Shown: in pieces, positions 35,265 through 44,893 of the stretch
Position numbering within the stretch: the stretch's first letter is position 1
Layout: each line of letters starts with the position of its first letter
Origin: Ruminococcaceae bacterium KH2T8
GTDB lineage: Bacteria > Bacillota > Clostridia > Saccharofermentanales > Saccharofermentanaceae
Direction: 5' to 3'
Assembly: GCA_900111435.1 (NCBI GenBank)
Contig: FOIY01000006.1
Location: 124,001 to 188,000 of the forward strand
Length of the DNA: 64,000 nucleotides
Made by a program: the position numbers and the translations under genes
The notes under the pieces: generated by a model
Database searches by the model: none
What the model was told of the DNA's origin: nothing
Seen by the model: only the letters and a program-made list of their open reading frames with translations

Positions 35265-36581
35265 ATGCCAATCAAGAAAGCCGCAATGATGACAAAAGAT
35301 ATTTTGTTCTTTTGTATACTACATCTCTGTGCGTTTTTTGTAGTTATTATGAATGGTGGGATTTGGGCACATAACAGGACGTACGACCTCACTTTTTGGG
35401 AAGAGTATGATACATTATTGACCATATTATTTGTTACAGTTTCAGTCTTACTGATATTTAGCGTGAAGACTATAAAGTTCACAAAATCCTGGGCTCATAT
35501 TGCATTCGTGTTAATGTGTTCTGTATTGTATTTGGTGAACAGCGATGATGGATATAACAAGACACTGTACAAGCAGTATTTTTTTATTCCGTTAGTATTG
35601 TTTATTATTCTGTTCGGGTTGATTAAGAATAAGGAATTGTTTTGGCGAGCATTTTCTAACATAGTTTGTACGTTGTCAGTAGTATCTTTATTCTTTTATA
35701 TTTTCGGAACGTGGTTGCGTTTGATTTCTCCAACACAACACATTATACGTGGTTGGGGTTCATGGGGACCTAATCCTATTCCCAATTTTTACTATGTATA
35801 TTATCAATCACAAGCTACGCATCCTGGAGATTTTACTCTTTGGCGTAATTGTAGTATTTTTGCCGAAGCTCCCATGTTTAACATGGTGCTCTGTATGGCT
35901 TTGGCAGCAGAGGTGTTCCTGTTTAGGCGGAAAAAGGGGAGAAGATTTGTTGTTGCATTGTTGATTATTACGATAATAACGACTTTTTCTACTACGGGAT
36001 ATTTGTTTCTGGCACTATTAGGAGTTTTGTTTTTGTTAAATTCCTCTAGGTTTATGTCATTTTGCAAGAATCATAGAAAGATTTTTTTTGCAACATTAGC
36101 TTTGTTTGTTGGAGTTTGTGCATTAATGATTACAATCAAACTCCACTCTCGAACCGGATCTGTTTCAACATCAATAAGAGTGGATCATACACTTACTTGT
36201 CTTCAGATTTGGAAAGATAATTTTCTGTTTGGTGATGGTTGGTTAAAGGATGATAATTTCTTGCAACTAGCCCAATTCGCTTTTGGAATTAGTGTTGGTT
36301 TTCCTTATTTCTTAAAATGTGGCGGTATAATGCTAGGTTCTTTGGTTTTGGTACCATATGTTGTGAGCGTTATTTTTGCTTTTAAGAACAAGGACTTGAA
36401 GATATTTAGTTTCAATACTTTGTTTATGATGCTTTTTGTTTTTACCGCGGTAGTACGTTTCCCTATTGTAGTAACTTTTATTGCATACAATGTGTTTGCC
36501 TGTTCTAGTAGTATTGCTACTGACTCATCAACTGCTTGGGTGAGCAAAGTGGGACAAGCTAGAGAATTCCAAAAAGAATAA
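35265..36581 (+). CDS. Wzy/ligase-like polytopic membrane protein, first of a tandem pair
   Basis: This 438-residue, AT-rich protein has about eleven membrane helices. A loop contains PIPNFYYVYYQSQATHP and then LWRNCSIFAEAPMFNMVLCMALAAE. The R-N-x-x-I/L-F-A-E pattern followed by a helix recalls the periplasmic loop of O-antigen polymerases and ligases. The next gene is a clear paralogue. Possible roles are polymerisation or attachment of polysaccharide. No catalytic proof is visible. Confidence 0.6.
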   Translation: MPIKKAAMMTKDILFFCILHLCAFFVVIMNGGIWAHNRTYDLTFWEEYDTLLTILFVTVSVLLIFSVKTIKFTKSWAHIAFVLMCSVLYLVNSDDGYNKTLYKQYFFIPLVLFIILFGLIKNKELFWRAFSNIVCTLSVVSLFFYIFGTWLRLISPTQHIIRGWGSWGPNPIPNFYYVYYQSQATHPGDFTLWRNCSIFAEAPMFNMVLCMALAAEVFLFRRKKGRRFVVALLIITIITTFSTTGYLFLALLGVLFLLNSSRFMSFCKNHRKIFFATLALFVGVCALMITIKLHSRTGSVSTSIRVDHTLTCLQIWKDNFLFGDGWLKDDNFLQLAQFAFGISVGFPYFLKCGGIMLGSLVLVPYVVSVIFAFKNKDLKIFSFNTLFMMLFVFTAVVRFPIVVTFIAYNVFACSSSIATDSSTAWVSKVGQAREFQKE

Positions 36582-36629
36582 GTGCATTATTTACTTGGAC
36601 TATTCAGATGTGCTTTGGGGGAGAGTTTA

Positions 36630-37952
36630 ATGCCGAAACATAATTTGAGGCGTAGAATATCATACTATATTGAGTGGTTGATTCTTCATTTGTGCGCACT
36701 CAACATTATTACTTTAACAGGTGGAATGTGGAGTAGTGATCCGACATTTGGTAAGAGTATATGGGATTTCTATTTGGAGTATGAGATAGTACTATTTGTC
36801 TCCGCTATAGTTTTGTTTTGCGTGTATAGAACCTTTAATATCCGCAATAAAGCATTTGTTACTATAGGTGTGGTCATTTTGGGCGCCGCAGGGTATCTGA
36901 TTCATCATAATGAGAATGTATATATCTATTGCTACCGCAAGTACTTTCTTGTTCCGTTGGTCTTGTTACTTTTCCTGCTGTGTGTAATTAAGAACGTAGA
37001 ACGAATATGGATAGCATTTTCTAATGTTGTAAGTGTTATTGCCATAGTATCTTGGATCTTCTATATAGGCGGTACGGTTTTACATATCATTTCACCTCTA
37101 AAGTTAAACGAACGAGTTTGGGGTGTTTGTGAACCATATCTTATTCCCAATTACTACTATGTTTATTACGAAGCGCAATTGTCTCATCCTTTGGGGTTTG
37201 ATATATGGCATAATTGTGGGTTGTTTGCTGAGGCTTCATTGTTTTGTGTTGTTCTGTGTACAGCCTTAGCGGCGGAATTGTTTTTATTCAATCGCAGCAG
37301 AGGCAGAAACCTAGTGATTGGACTGCTAGTCTTGACTATTATTTCTACCTTTTCGATTATTGGAATTATCTTTTTGGTTTGTATTGTGTTGATCACTTTG
37401 GTTCGACTTCCTGGCGTTCATCTTATGATGAAGAAACATAGAAAGGTGATCAATGTCGGATCTTGTGCGATGGTCCTGATAGTGAGTATTATCGTGTTTG
37501 CTAAATTCAGTTCTATACAGGGTTACTTCGCCAATAGTGTAGTTTGGGATCACGCTTTTACTTGCTTTGTTGTTTTAAAGGATAAATTGCTTTTTGGCAA
37601 TCTGTGGATTTGTGAAGACTATTTTTCGGATCTGACCAAATTTCCCGGAACAGTTAGTGTTGGATTGCCATTTTTCCTGATGGGAGGTGGATTGGTATTA
37701 GGATCAGTCATTCTGATTCCATACCTTATTAGTTTGAAGACGGCGATTAAGACCAAGGATTACCGCTTATTTGTGTTTAACACATTATTCTTGATGCTTT
37801 ACTTTTTTTCACCGATCACCAGGTTCCCTTTGGTACAGCTGTTTATAGCATTTAATGCTGTTAGTTCTTCTGTATGGGGTGAAGATCCAGCCAAAACTAC
37901 TACAACAAATAGGAATTCTTCTACTTGGCTGAATCCTGGCGAATCAAACTGA
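36630..37952 (+). CDS. Wzy/ligase-like polytopic membrane protein, second of a tandem pair
   Basis: I take ATG 36630, after GGGGAGAG, rather than GTG 36582, because the protein then begins at the same point as its paralogue (ILHLCALNIITLTGGMW against ILHLCAFFVVIMNGGIW). It shares LIPNYYYVYYEAQLSHP and IWHNCGLFAEASLF with the first copy. The two genes are adjacent, AT-rich and diverged, so the duplication is not recent or they came together. Its end overlaps the convergent acyltransferase gene by 32 bases. Confidence 0.6.
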   Translation: MPKHNLRRRISYYIEWLILHLCALNIITLTGGMWSSDPTFGKSIWDFYLEYEIVLFVSAIVLFCVYRTFNIRNKAFVTIGVVILGAAGYLIHHNENVYIYCYRKYFLVPLVLLLFLLCVIKNVERIWIAFSNVVSVIAIVSWIFYIGGTVLHIISPLKLNERVWGVCEPYLIPNYYYVYYEAQLSHPLGFDIWHNCGLFAEASLFCVVLCTALAAELFLFNRSRGRNLVIGLLVLTIISTFSIIGIIFLVCIVLITLVRLPGVHLMMKKHRKVINVGSCAMVLIVSIIVFAKFSSIQGYFANSVVWDHAFTCFVVLKDKLLFGNLWICEDYFSDLTKFPGTVSVGLPFFLMGGGLVLGSVILIPYLISLKTAIKTKDYRLFVFNTLFLMLYFFSPITRFPLVQLFIAFNAVSSSVWGEDPAKTTTTNRNSSTWLNPGESN

Positions 37953-38982
37953 TGATTCGTCTAAGCCCCGTTATTACTATTAGCGGTACGCATATTCCGA
38001 CTACGGCATAGAGACATCTGGCGTACCATACGGGATTTGATACAGGGAACAGTGTCATATCGTAATTCTGATTAAATACCTTGGATAATATGAGATCCAC
38101 CAGCTTGAATGCATGAAAATGCATAGCCATTATGATAAAGGTGTGTTGTCCTATGTATGTGACATACCCGTTTATTCTTGATGTGCTGATCAGTTCTGCC
38201 AACGATGAACAGAATGCGATTCCCAAGATGATAGCGGGGAAGTAGATGATCCCTGTAATGGTATGGTGATTGTCAGCTCTGGATCCATGAGCATAGTAAA
38301 GATAAGTTACAGCTAAGAGTAGTATTGTTGATGTGCATGCAATCATACGAGAATGCTTTTTGATGTAATCTTTAAGACCGTGTTCTTTGGCAATCAATCC
38401 CAATGCAAGGATCGGCTGCATTCTGAGCGCATAGTCGAGATAATACGGCTTTGTGATAGGAGCATATTGATATATCACGCCGATTATTCCAAGAATAACC
38501 GCAAGGCTCATCAAGGCAACTTTATTCTTGCGTGAGATGATGTTCAAGATCCAGAAGATCAGTGTAGCAACCGTAAAGAACGGCATAAACCATAGTGCAC
38601 CTACCAAAAATCCTCTCGGGTTATACACAAGAGTATCTGTAATCCTCTTTTTGATGTCTTCGTTACTGTACATACCTGTTAGCTGGAGCTTGGTATATAT
38701 CGGAAGTAAAATGAATGATCCCCAAGTGAATAGCGTTGTAGGAATATACTGATGTCTCAATATGCTCCAGAGTCTCTTTTTGATCGGTCTATCTTTGTAA
38801 ATGTAGCCGGAGCAGTAGAAGAATACCGGCAAATGGAATATGTATACGAATTTCAAGATGAAGTTAGGAACTGTGCCCTGAAATGCATCTGTATTACATG
38901 CGTGTCCGATAACAACAGCAATGATCGCGATTGCTTTTATTATGTCTATCGAATTGTCTCTGGTCTTGGTTGAAGTGCTCAT
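37921..38982 (-). CDS. Membrane acyltransferase, fucose-4-O-acetylase-like
   Basis: The 353-residue minus-strand protein starts TRDNSIDIIKAIAIIAVVIGHACNT, the acyltransferase-3 N-terminus with its histidine. YIFHLPVFFYCSGYIYK and FIIMAMHFHAFKLVD follow. About ten helices are predicted. It probably acetylates cell-surface sugars. There is no clear ribosome site; a TATACT element ends seven bases before the ATG on the minus strand, suggesting a leaderless transcript. Confidence 0.84.
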   Translation of the reverse strand: MSTSTKTRDNSIDIIKAIAIIAVVIGHACNTDAFQGTVPNFILKFVYIFHLPVFFYCSGYIYKDRPIKKRLWSILRHQYIPTTLFTWGSFILLPIYTKLQLTGMYSNEDIKKRITDTLVYNPRGFLVGALWFMPFFTVATLIFWILNIISRKNKVALMSLAVILGIIGVIYQYAPITKPYYLDYALRMQPILALGLIAKEHGLKDYIKKHSRMIACTSTILLLAVTYLYYAHGSRADNHHTITGIIYFPAIILGIAFCSSLAELISTSRINGYVTYIGQHTFIIMAMHFHAFKLVDLILSKVFNQNYDMTLFPVSNPVWYARCLYAVVGICVPLIVITGLRRIISLIRQDSAK

Positions 38983-39087
38983 GCATATAAGTATATAAGA
39001 AAACTATTACTGTTGGTTACCGAATTTCCATTTTTACCTGTTAAGCCTTATAATCTTCAAGGACGATAATAGCAGGAGTCATTTAGC

Positions 39088-40935
39088 ATGGATAAGATCA
39101 CATTGAAGAATCCCGATAGTAGACAGAGTACAGTGTATTCTGTAATCTGCGCTGTTCTATCATTTTGTGCATGTCTTGCTATCGTATCGATGCTCAAGGA
39201 TAATAATGATCTATATTCATTCTCCAACAGTATCATTGCTCTGCCTGCTTTTGTGGGATGCTACTTTTCGATAAGCAGGGCATTTAAGGAAAGAGGTAGA
39301 GTTTTAGTTGTTAGTATAATTCTGGGGTTTATGCTTTCTGCGTCGCAGATATTCGGTAAGAATCTTCTTCGAACAGACTGTACTGATTGTCAGAACATCA
39401 AAGTATGGTTGGCTATCCTTGGACTGACGCCTTTGTTTGCATCTCTGTTGGTAAATCTATATTTGTTTATAGATAAGAAAAAGATACTCAATTCAACTTA
39501 TAAGCTGTCTCACAACAAGTTGTTCCTGATTTCCTGGCTGATCATATTTGCTGCCTGGCTTCCGGCACTTTTTGCATCTTACCCCGGTGTATATGCATAT
39601 GACTGTATCTTTGAGGTTCGCTTTGCACTCCGAGATGAAGTTACCATGCATCATCCAATTGTCCATACACTTATGGTCAAATGGTTCGTTGTGGATCTGG
39701 GAGAAAAGATGCTTGGCAGCAGGGAATTGGGATTCTTCTGGTACTGTATCGTTCAGATGTTGGCATTATCAGGATCGATGGCGTTTGCCCTCAGATACCT
39801 GATCAAGAGAAAGACCAATAAGGTATTCTGCTTTGTTGTTTTTCTGATATTTGCTTTCTTACCTGTAAACCCTCTCATGGGAATTGCAGGCACCAAGGAT
39901 ATCCTATTCTCTGCATTTGGTCTATTTAGTGGGGTTTTCTTCTGTGAGATAGTCGACAGGGCAGAGAAGGCTGATTGGAAACAGTATCTCGGACTCGGAA
40001 TATTCATTTTTCTGACAATGCTGTTCAGGAATCAGGGGTTCTATGTTTTCCTGGTTGTAATGCCGGTCAGCATATTGCTCCTCAAGAAGAGAAGACTGAT
40101 AACTACTATAACTACGATAATTGTAACTGTAGTATATCTGATATTCTCAGGACCTTTTACTGCTAATGTGCTTCATGGAGTCAGTCCCGATTACCTTAAG
40201 AAGGAGTATTTCAGTGTTCCGTGTATGCAGATGATGAGAGCATACCACGATGAGAAGCGTGTTATGACCCCTGAGCAGGTCGAATATGTTGAATCCCTTA
40301 TCTTGAGTTATGAGGATGATGGTGCAGGTCGACTTGGTATAGCTGATATTTACAAGAATTGGTTCAATGTGGGTTTGTGTTTTGAGGATCCGATGCGCTT
40401 TGTTACGATGTGGTTCGATATCGGAATGGATCACACGGTAGATTATATTGATGCATGGGGCAGACTAACGATCGGTCTTTGGTATTCTGATATGAATTAC
40501 AGAGACCCTGAGGCATTCCATCCTTATTGGGAGTACATTATGTCTACTGGTGATACTCAGGAGTATGTTATTCTCGAGAGAACGACTCCTCAAAGTTTAC
40601 AAGGCTTATCCGATTGGTACGATAACTTTACTTATCAAGATCCATATCAGAATATCCCGGTAGTTTCTATGCTCTTTAGTTCCGGAATCTACTTCTGGGT
40701 TATGATGATCTATGTAGGATGGTGTATCAACAAGAAGAAGTATAACTACTTACTGGTGGCAGCATTCCCATTTGTATACTGGCTTACGACCCTTCTAGGT
40801 CCAGTTGTTGTATTCAGATATGTGTATCTGCTTGCATTGGATGACGTGTTGATGCTCGGTATCATGTTCAATTCATCTGATGAGACTGCTACCACTTATG
40901 CAGTTGCCGATGAGTCTGCCGGAGGTTCCAAGTGA
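39088..40935 (+). CDS. Large polytopic membrane protein (DUF6020-like, possible GT-C glycosyltransferase), copy 1
   Basis: This 615-residue protein has about eleven helices in its first 390 residues. The loop WLPALFASYPGVYAYDCIFEVRFALRDEVTMHHPIVHTLMV contains Asp and His residues of the kind used by GT-C enzymes. A long external C-terminal region follows with VDYIDAWGRLTIGLWYSDMN and three more helices. AGGAG precedes the ATG. It overlaps and resembles the next gene. The family label is from memory; function as a sugar transferase using polyprenyl donors is an inference. Confidence 0.65.
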   Translation: MDKITLKNPDSRQSTVYSVICAVLSFCACLAIVSMLKDNNDLYSFSNSIIALPAFVGCYFSISRAFKERGRVLVVSIILGFMLSASQIFGKNLLRTDCTDCQNIKVWLAILGLTPLFASLLVNLYLFIDKKKILNSTYKLSHNKLFLISWLIIFAAWLPALFASYPGVYAYDCIFEVRFALRDEVTMHHPIVHTLMVKWFVVDLGEKMLGSRELGFFWYCIVQMLALSGSMAFALRYLIKRKTNKVFCFVVFLIFAFLPVNPLMGIAGTKDILFSAFGLFSGVFFCEIVDRAEKADWKQYLGLGIFIFLTMLFRNQGFYVFLVVMPVSILLLKKRRLITTITTIIVTVVYLIFSGPFTANVLHGVSPDYLKKEYFSVPCMQMMRAYHDEKRVMTPEQVEYVESLILSYEDDGAGRLGIADIYKNWFNVGLCFEDPMRFVTMWFDIGMDHTVDYIDAWGRLTIGLWYSDMNYRDPEAFHPYWEYIMSTGDTQEYVILERTTPQSLQGLSDWYDNFTYQDPYQNIPVVSMLFSSGIYFWVMMIYVGWCINKKKYNYLLVAAFPFVYWLTTLLGPVVVFRYVYLLALDDVLMLGIMFNSSDETATTYAVADESAGGSK

Positions 40936-42722
40936 GCCCGATTTCCGTGATCAGGGAGAAGTCAAATCTTATAAGCTTCGTTTTGAGCGCATTGGCAACA
41001 ATGTTCTTGGGGTATGCGATCAAGGATTCGGGGGAATGGTTCACATACTCCAACAGTTTCATAACGATTCCTGTGTTAATCGGTGGATTCTTATCTATCA
41101 GGTCGTTTGGGGGATTAGAGCGAAGGACTAAGATCAGTAGTCTTGTTGTAGGTTTTTTCTTTGCCGCCTCACAGGTGTTCGGTAAGAACCTTCTTTTATA
41201 TGATCGAAGTGAATGTAAGAATATCAAGGTCTGGCTTGCGATATTATTCCTTACACCTTTATTTGCTTCATTGATAGGGCATCTGTTTGCACTTATCGAT
41301 CGCAGGGCATCCATGACATCGTACAAGATGTCGTCTTACAAGGTGTTCTTCTTGTACTGGGCATTGATATTTGTATTGTGGCTTCCGGTACTGTTTGTAG
41401 CTTATCCCGGAGTCTACGGCTACGATTGTGTTTATCAGATCAACTATTGCAAAGCGGAGATGATCAATCTCAAGCATCCGATAGCGCATTCTTTGATGCT
41501 CTATTTCTTCGTGATCAGGCTTGGTGACCAAGTCTTTCATGATAAGGAATTCGGATATTTTCTTTATTCGATACTTCAGATGTTGATCTTATCAGGATCT
41601 ATGGCTTATTCGATCAAGTATCTGGTAAGAAAAGGTGTCCCCAGGTGGTTCTTGGTAACTGTTCTTGTCCTGTTTGCACTTTTACCAGTTAATCCGATAA
41701 TGGGTATGTCTTCTACAAAAGATGTTCTTTATGCGGCGTTCGGTTTGGTATATACAGTGTTACTTCTTGAGATCTTGGAGGCTAAGAAGATCAGTAAGCT
41801 CAACGTGGTGTTGATGGCAATCGCATTACTGCTTACCATGACCTTCAGGAGCCAGGGATTCTATGTATTCATAGCTATGGTACCTGTTGTCCTGTTCCTG
41901 CTTAAGGGGAAGAGAGTAAAGACGTTGATTCTGGCAATTGTGATCACGATTGTATATCTGCTTTATTCAGGACCGTTTACGACCAAAGTATTGCATGGGA
42001 TAAAATACGACTATTCCAAGCAGGAATACTTTAGCGTTCCTTGCATGCAACTTATGAGAGTATTTCATAATGAGGAGGGAGCACTAAGTACTGATCAGGC
42101 GCAGAAGATAGCTTCTTATATTCCTAATTATGAGTACGACGGAGCTCATGGCGTAGCTGATCCGTATAAGAATGGTATGGACGTAACTTCAATTTCGGAA
42201 GCCCCCATGGAATTTGCTAAGCTGTGGTGGGATGTTGGTGTAAATAACTCGGTTGACTATATAGATGCCTGGGGTAGGTTGACGATCGGCCTTTGGTATT
42301 CCGATATGAACTACTGGGACATTGGATCTTGGCACTATTATTGGGAATACGATATGGTTAGAGAGAATCCTGAAGTTTTTGATATCCTCGAGCGTCGAAC
42401 TCCTCCGGCTCTTCAGGGGATGTCAGATTTATACCGGGAATGGTCTAACGAGAACACATATCAGAAAATCCCGCTTGTGCCTCTGCTAGTTAGTTCGGGA
42501 GTATACTTCTGGTGTATCGTACTCTTTGGAGTATGGTGTGTGATAAAGAAGAAGCATCAGTATCTTATTATTGCAGCCTATCCTGTGATCTATTGGCTTA
42601 CGATGTTATTGGGACCGGTTGTTCTTTATAGGTATGTATATATATTGGCATTGATAATACCAATAATGTTTGGCGTGATGATCACGGCAGCTTCGGATAA
42701 ACAAAGAGCTTCGGAAGATTGA
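40932..42722 (+). CDS. Large polytopic membrane protein (DUF6020-like), copy 2
   Basis: GTG 40932 overlaps the TGA of copy 1 and sits behind GGAGG (40921-40925), so the two are coupled. It keeps the same landmarks: FVAYPGVYGYDCVYQINYCKAEMINLKHPIAHSLM, QEYFSVPCMQLMRVFHNE, VDYIDAWGRLTIGLWYSDMN and WLTMLLGPVVLYRYVY. The two copies are strongly similar through their whole length, with the most variation in the C-terminal loop, as expected for enzymes with differing acceptors. Confidence 0.65.
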   Translation: MSPISVIREKSNLISFVLSALATMFLGYAIKDSGEWFTYSNSFITIPVLIGGFLSIRSFGGLERRTKISSLVVGFFFAASQVFGKNLLLYDRSECKNIKVWLAILFLTPLFASLIGHLFALIDRRASMTSYKMSSYKVFFLYWALIFVLWLPVLFVAYPGVYGYDCVYQINYCKAEMINLKHPIAHSLMLYFFVIRLGDQVFHDKEFGYFLYSILQMLILSGSMAYSIKYLVRKGVPRWFLVTVLVLFALLPVNPIMGMSSTKDVLYAAFGLVYTVLLLEILEAKKISKLNVVLMAIALLLTMTFRSQGFYVFIAMVPVVLFLLKGKRVKTLILAIVITIVYLLYSGPFTTKVLHGIKYDYSKQEYFSVPCMQLMRVFHNEEGALSTDQAQKIASYIPNYEYDGAHGVADPYKNGMDVTSISEAPMEFAKLWWDVGVNNSVDYIDAWGRLTIGLWYSDMNYWDIGSWHYYWEYDMVRENPEVFDILERRTPPALQGMSDLYREWSNENTYQKIPLVPLLVSSGVYFWCIVLFGVWCVIKKKHQYLIIAAYPVIYWLTMLLGPVVLYRYVYILALIIPIMFGVMITAASDKQRASED

Positions 42723-42733
42723 TCCGAAGCTCT
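42705..42733. terminator. Strong hairpin between convergent genes
   Basis: AGAGCTTCGGA (42705-42715) pairs perfectly with TCCGAAGCTCT (42723-42733) around a seven-base loop. Read on the minus strand, it is followed by TTGTTTATC, so it mainly terminates the minus-strand GT2; it also spans the stop codon of the plus-strand gene. Confidence 0.7.
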
Positions 42734-42758
42734 TACAATATGTTCGTTCTTTAGATAA

Positions 42759-43688
42759 TTAGTCTTTGTGATGCTGACTGATGTTGATAAGTGTCATCTC
42801 GAAGTCCTGTCTGTTCTTCTGCTGGATATTAGCAAGGATAAGTCCCGAGAAGAGTGAGATGATCGCAGTGATGAATGTGAATCCGCAGACGATAAGAGTA
42901 GGGAAACGTTCTACCAGCCCTGTGCTGATATAGTCAGCGAATACGGGAATGAAGAATCCTACGCTGATCAGCGTAAGGATAAGTGATACGATCGAGAAGA
43001 ACTGCATGGGTTTGTAGTTTCTGAAGAGTCTGATGATAGTGAAGAGGACCTTCATACCATCAGAATAAGTATTGAGCTTGGACTCACTGCCTTCAGGTCT
43101 GTCTCTGTATTCAATAACTGTGTTCTCAACGAAGAGATTCTTATCGATAGCATGGATACTCATCTCTGTCTCGATTTCGAATCCTCTGGAGAGAACGGGG
43201 AACGTCTTAACAAACTGATAGCTGAATGCTCTGTAACCCGTCATGATGTCCTTGATGTCACTCTTGAAGAGAAGATTGATACTTCCCTTAACGAGGGAGT
43301 TACCGAAGTTATGGAACGGACGCTTGTTTTCTTCGAAGTATGTAGAGGAGAGTCTGTCACCGACTACCATATCCACATGTCTTGTGAGTACTTTATCTGC
43401 CATCTCTCTGGCTGACTCAGCCGGATATGTATCGTCACCGTCTACCATTATGTAGCACTCGGCATCGATCTCACGGAACATTCTTCTGATAACGTTACCC
43501 TTGCCCTGCTGATATTCATGGCGAACTACTGCTCCTGCATCCGCTGCTATCTGAGCAGTATTATCGGAAGAATTATTATCGTATACGTATATGACTGCCT
43601 CAGGGAGGGCGGCCTTAAAATCCTTAACCACTTTCTCGATCGTCTTGCTCTCGTTATAGCAAGGTATCAGTACAGCAATAGTATCCAT
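42759..43688 (-). CDS. GT2 glycosyltransferase of the DPM1/GtrB type
   Basis: The minus-strand protein reads IAVLIPCYNESKTIEKVVKDF, VYDNNSSDNTAQIA, YIMVDGDDTYPAESA and MTGYRAFSYQFVKTFPVLSRGFEIETEMSIHA. Two membrane segments follow near 232-290. This is the pattern of polyprenyl-phosphate glycosyltransferases such as GtrB and YfdG partners. 309 residues. Donor sugar unknown. It would supply lipid-linked sugar to the GT-C-like membrane proteins in this window. Confidence 0.88.
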   Translation of the reverse strand: MDTIAVLIPCYNESKTIEKVVKDFKAALPEAVIYVYDNNSSDNTAQIAADAGAVVRHEYQQGKGNVIRRMFREIDAECYIMVDGDDTYPAESAREMADKVLTRHVDMVVGDRLSSTYFEENKRPFHNFGNSLVKGSINLLFKSDIKDIMTGYRAFSYQFVKTFPVLSRGFEIETEMSIHAIDKNLFVENTVIEYRDRPEGSESKLNTYSDGMKVLFTIIRLFRNYKPMQFFSIVSLILTLISVGFFIPVFADYISTGLVERFPTLIVCGFTFITAIISLFSGLILANIQQKNRQDFEMTLINISQHHKD

Positions 43689-43768
43689 TTCTAGTATTCC
43701 TTAGTAAGTTTTTCTTTATGAATCTGTTCTATTATATCAGTATATATAGAAAAAACACCTGATGATGC

Positions 43769-44893
43769 TTATTTGCTCTCTATGGCGGATAACATATTTT
43801 GAAGATTGCTTAGTGATTCTTCGCGGATCTTTCCTTGGAGAGCGGTCATTGCTCGTTGCATCTTGCTGTATTCTTCATTTGTCATGCTGCAGGCTCTTTG
43901 AATTGCTTCATCCATGTGGCCTTCTGTATAGAGAATGCTGTTTTCCGACGTGAAGCCGTAGTATGAAGCACAGCGTTCCTCGATAATTGCAGGTTTAGAA
44001 AATCCAAGAGCCAGCTGCTTGCTTCCGGTTGTTCTGCATGTGCTGAACTCATCTAAGAGGTGTGATTTAAGATTGATTGATATAAAATCGCTCTCCTCGA
44101 TGAGGCTGAACATAGTATCGAAGCTAACTTTGCCGTATAGCTTCATGTTCTTTTTGAATGCCAGTGAGAAGTAAGGATAGGGCTTCTTGTTGGTGCTATA
44201 TGACTTAACAACTTTAGAAATGATCGCCGCGATGCTTCTCTTTATTTGTGCTATGAATAATTCCTTCTTAGTCTTATATCCGACGAATATGACAGTGGGT
44301 TCTTTGCTCTTATCCTTTACTGAGCTTGCCGCCTTGCGGAGAAGCGCATCGTCGTTGCTGGTTCCGATAGTGATGATAGTTCTGCTATTTGTATCGTGAC
44401 TACTGTTGGCTGCATCCTTAAAGAAATACGAGTTGACCATGGGGAAAGATACAGATCCGCTACTTACTGGCGACAACGAGAAAACCCTGTTCTCGTTCAA
44501 CAGTTCAACGTCTGTTTCCTGATTATCGTAGTAAGAGGAAAGACTATGGTAAAAGCCGATGATACCATATTTGCTCTTAGCTGTGTCTTTGATATCAGCA
44601 TAGATGCTGTGGATCTTGCCATTTAATCCGTAGTCGAAGCTGTTTAATACTATGTAATCATATTCGGATTTAGTAGTCATATCAGAAAGAATCCTGATCA
44701 TATCCGAATGCTCATAGAATATATAGTTGATCTTGGTTTTGAGAGCTTTCGCATAGCAGAATTCGTCACCGTAATGGTCGTGTTTCTGAACCAAACAGTC
44801 TATAGAGTATCCCAACTGATCGAAGTAATAGCAGAGGCCAGGTATTGTCTCGAAGTGATATCGGTTAGGTTCTAGGATGAGAATTCGTTTCAT
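43769..44893 (-). CDS. Putative GT-B-like glycosyltransferase of unknown family
   Basis: The 374-residue minus-strand protein begins MKRILILEPNRYHFETIPGLCYYFDQLGYSIDCLV. This is a plausible first strand-loop-helix of a Rossmann-like GT-B domain. A later block, DFISINLKSHLLDEFSTCRTTGSKQLALGFSKPAII, has the position of a donor-binding region. No GT family signature is definite. AAGGAG precedes the ATG and TATAAT lies at 44931-44926 on the minus strand. Similar orphan proteins occur in polysaccharide clusters; the call is tentative. Confidence 0.5.
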   Translation of the reverse strand: MKRILILEPNRYHFETIPGLCYYFDQLGYSIDCLVQKHDHYGDEFCYAKALKTKINYIFYEHSDMIRILSDMTTKSEYDYIVLNSFDYGLNGKIHSIYADIKDTAKSKYGIIGFYHSLSSYYDNQETDVELLNENRVFSLSPVSSGSVSFPMVNSYFFKDAANSSHDTNSRTIITIGTSNDDALLRKAASSVKDKSKEPTVIFVGYKTKKELFIAQIKRSIAAIISKVVKSYSTNKKPYPYFSLAFKKNMKLYGKVSFDTMFSLIEESDFISINLKSHLLDEFSTCRTTGSKQLALGFSKPAIIEERCASYYGFTSENSILYTEGHMDEAIQRACSMTNEEYSKMQRAMTALQGKIREESLSNLQNMLSAIESK

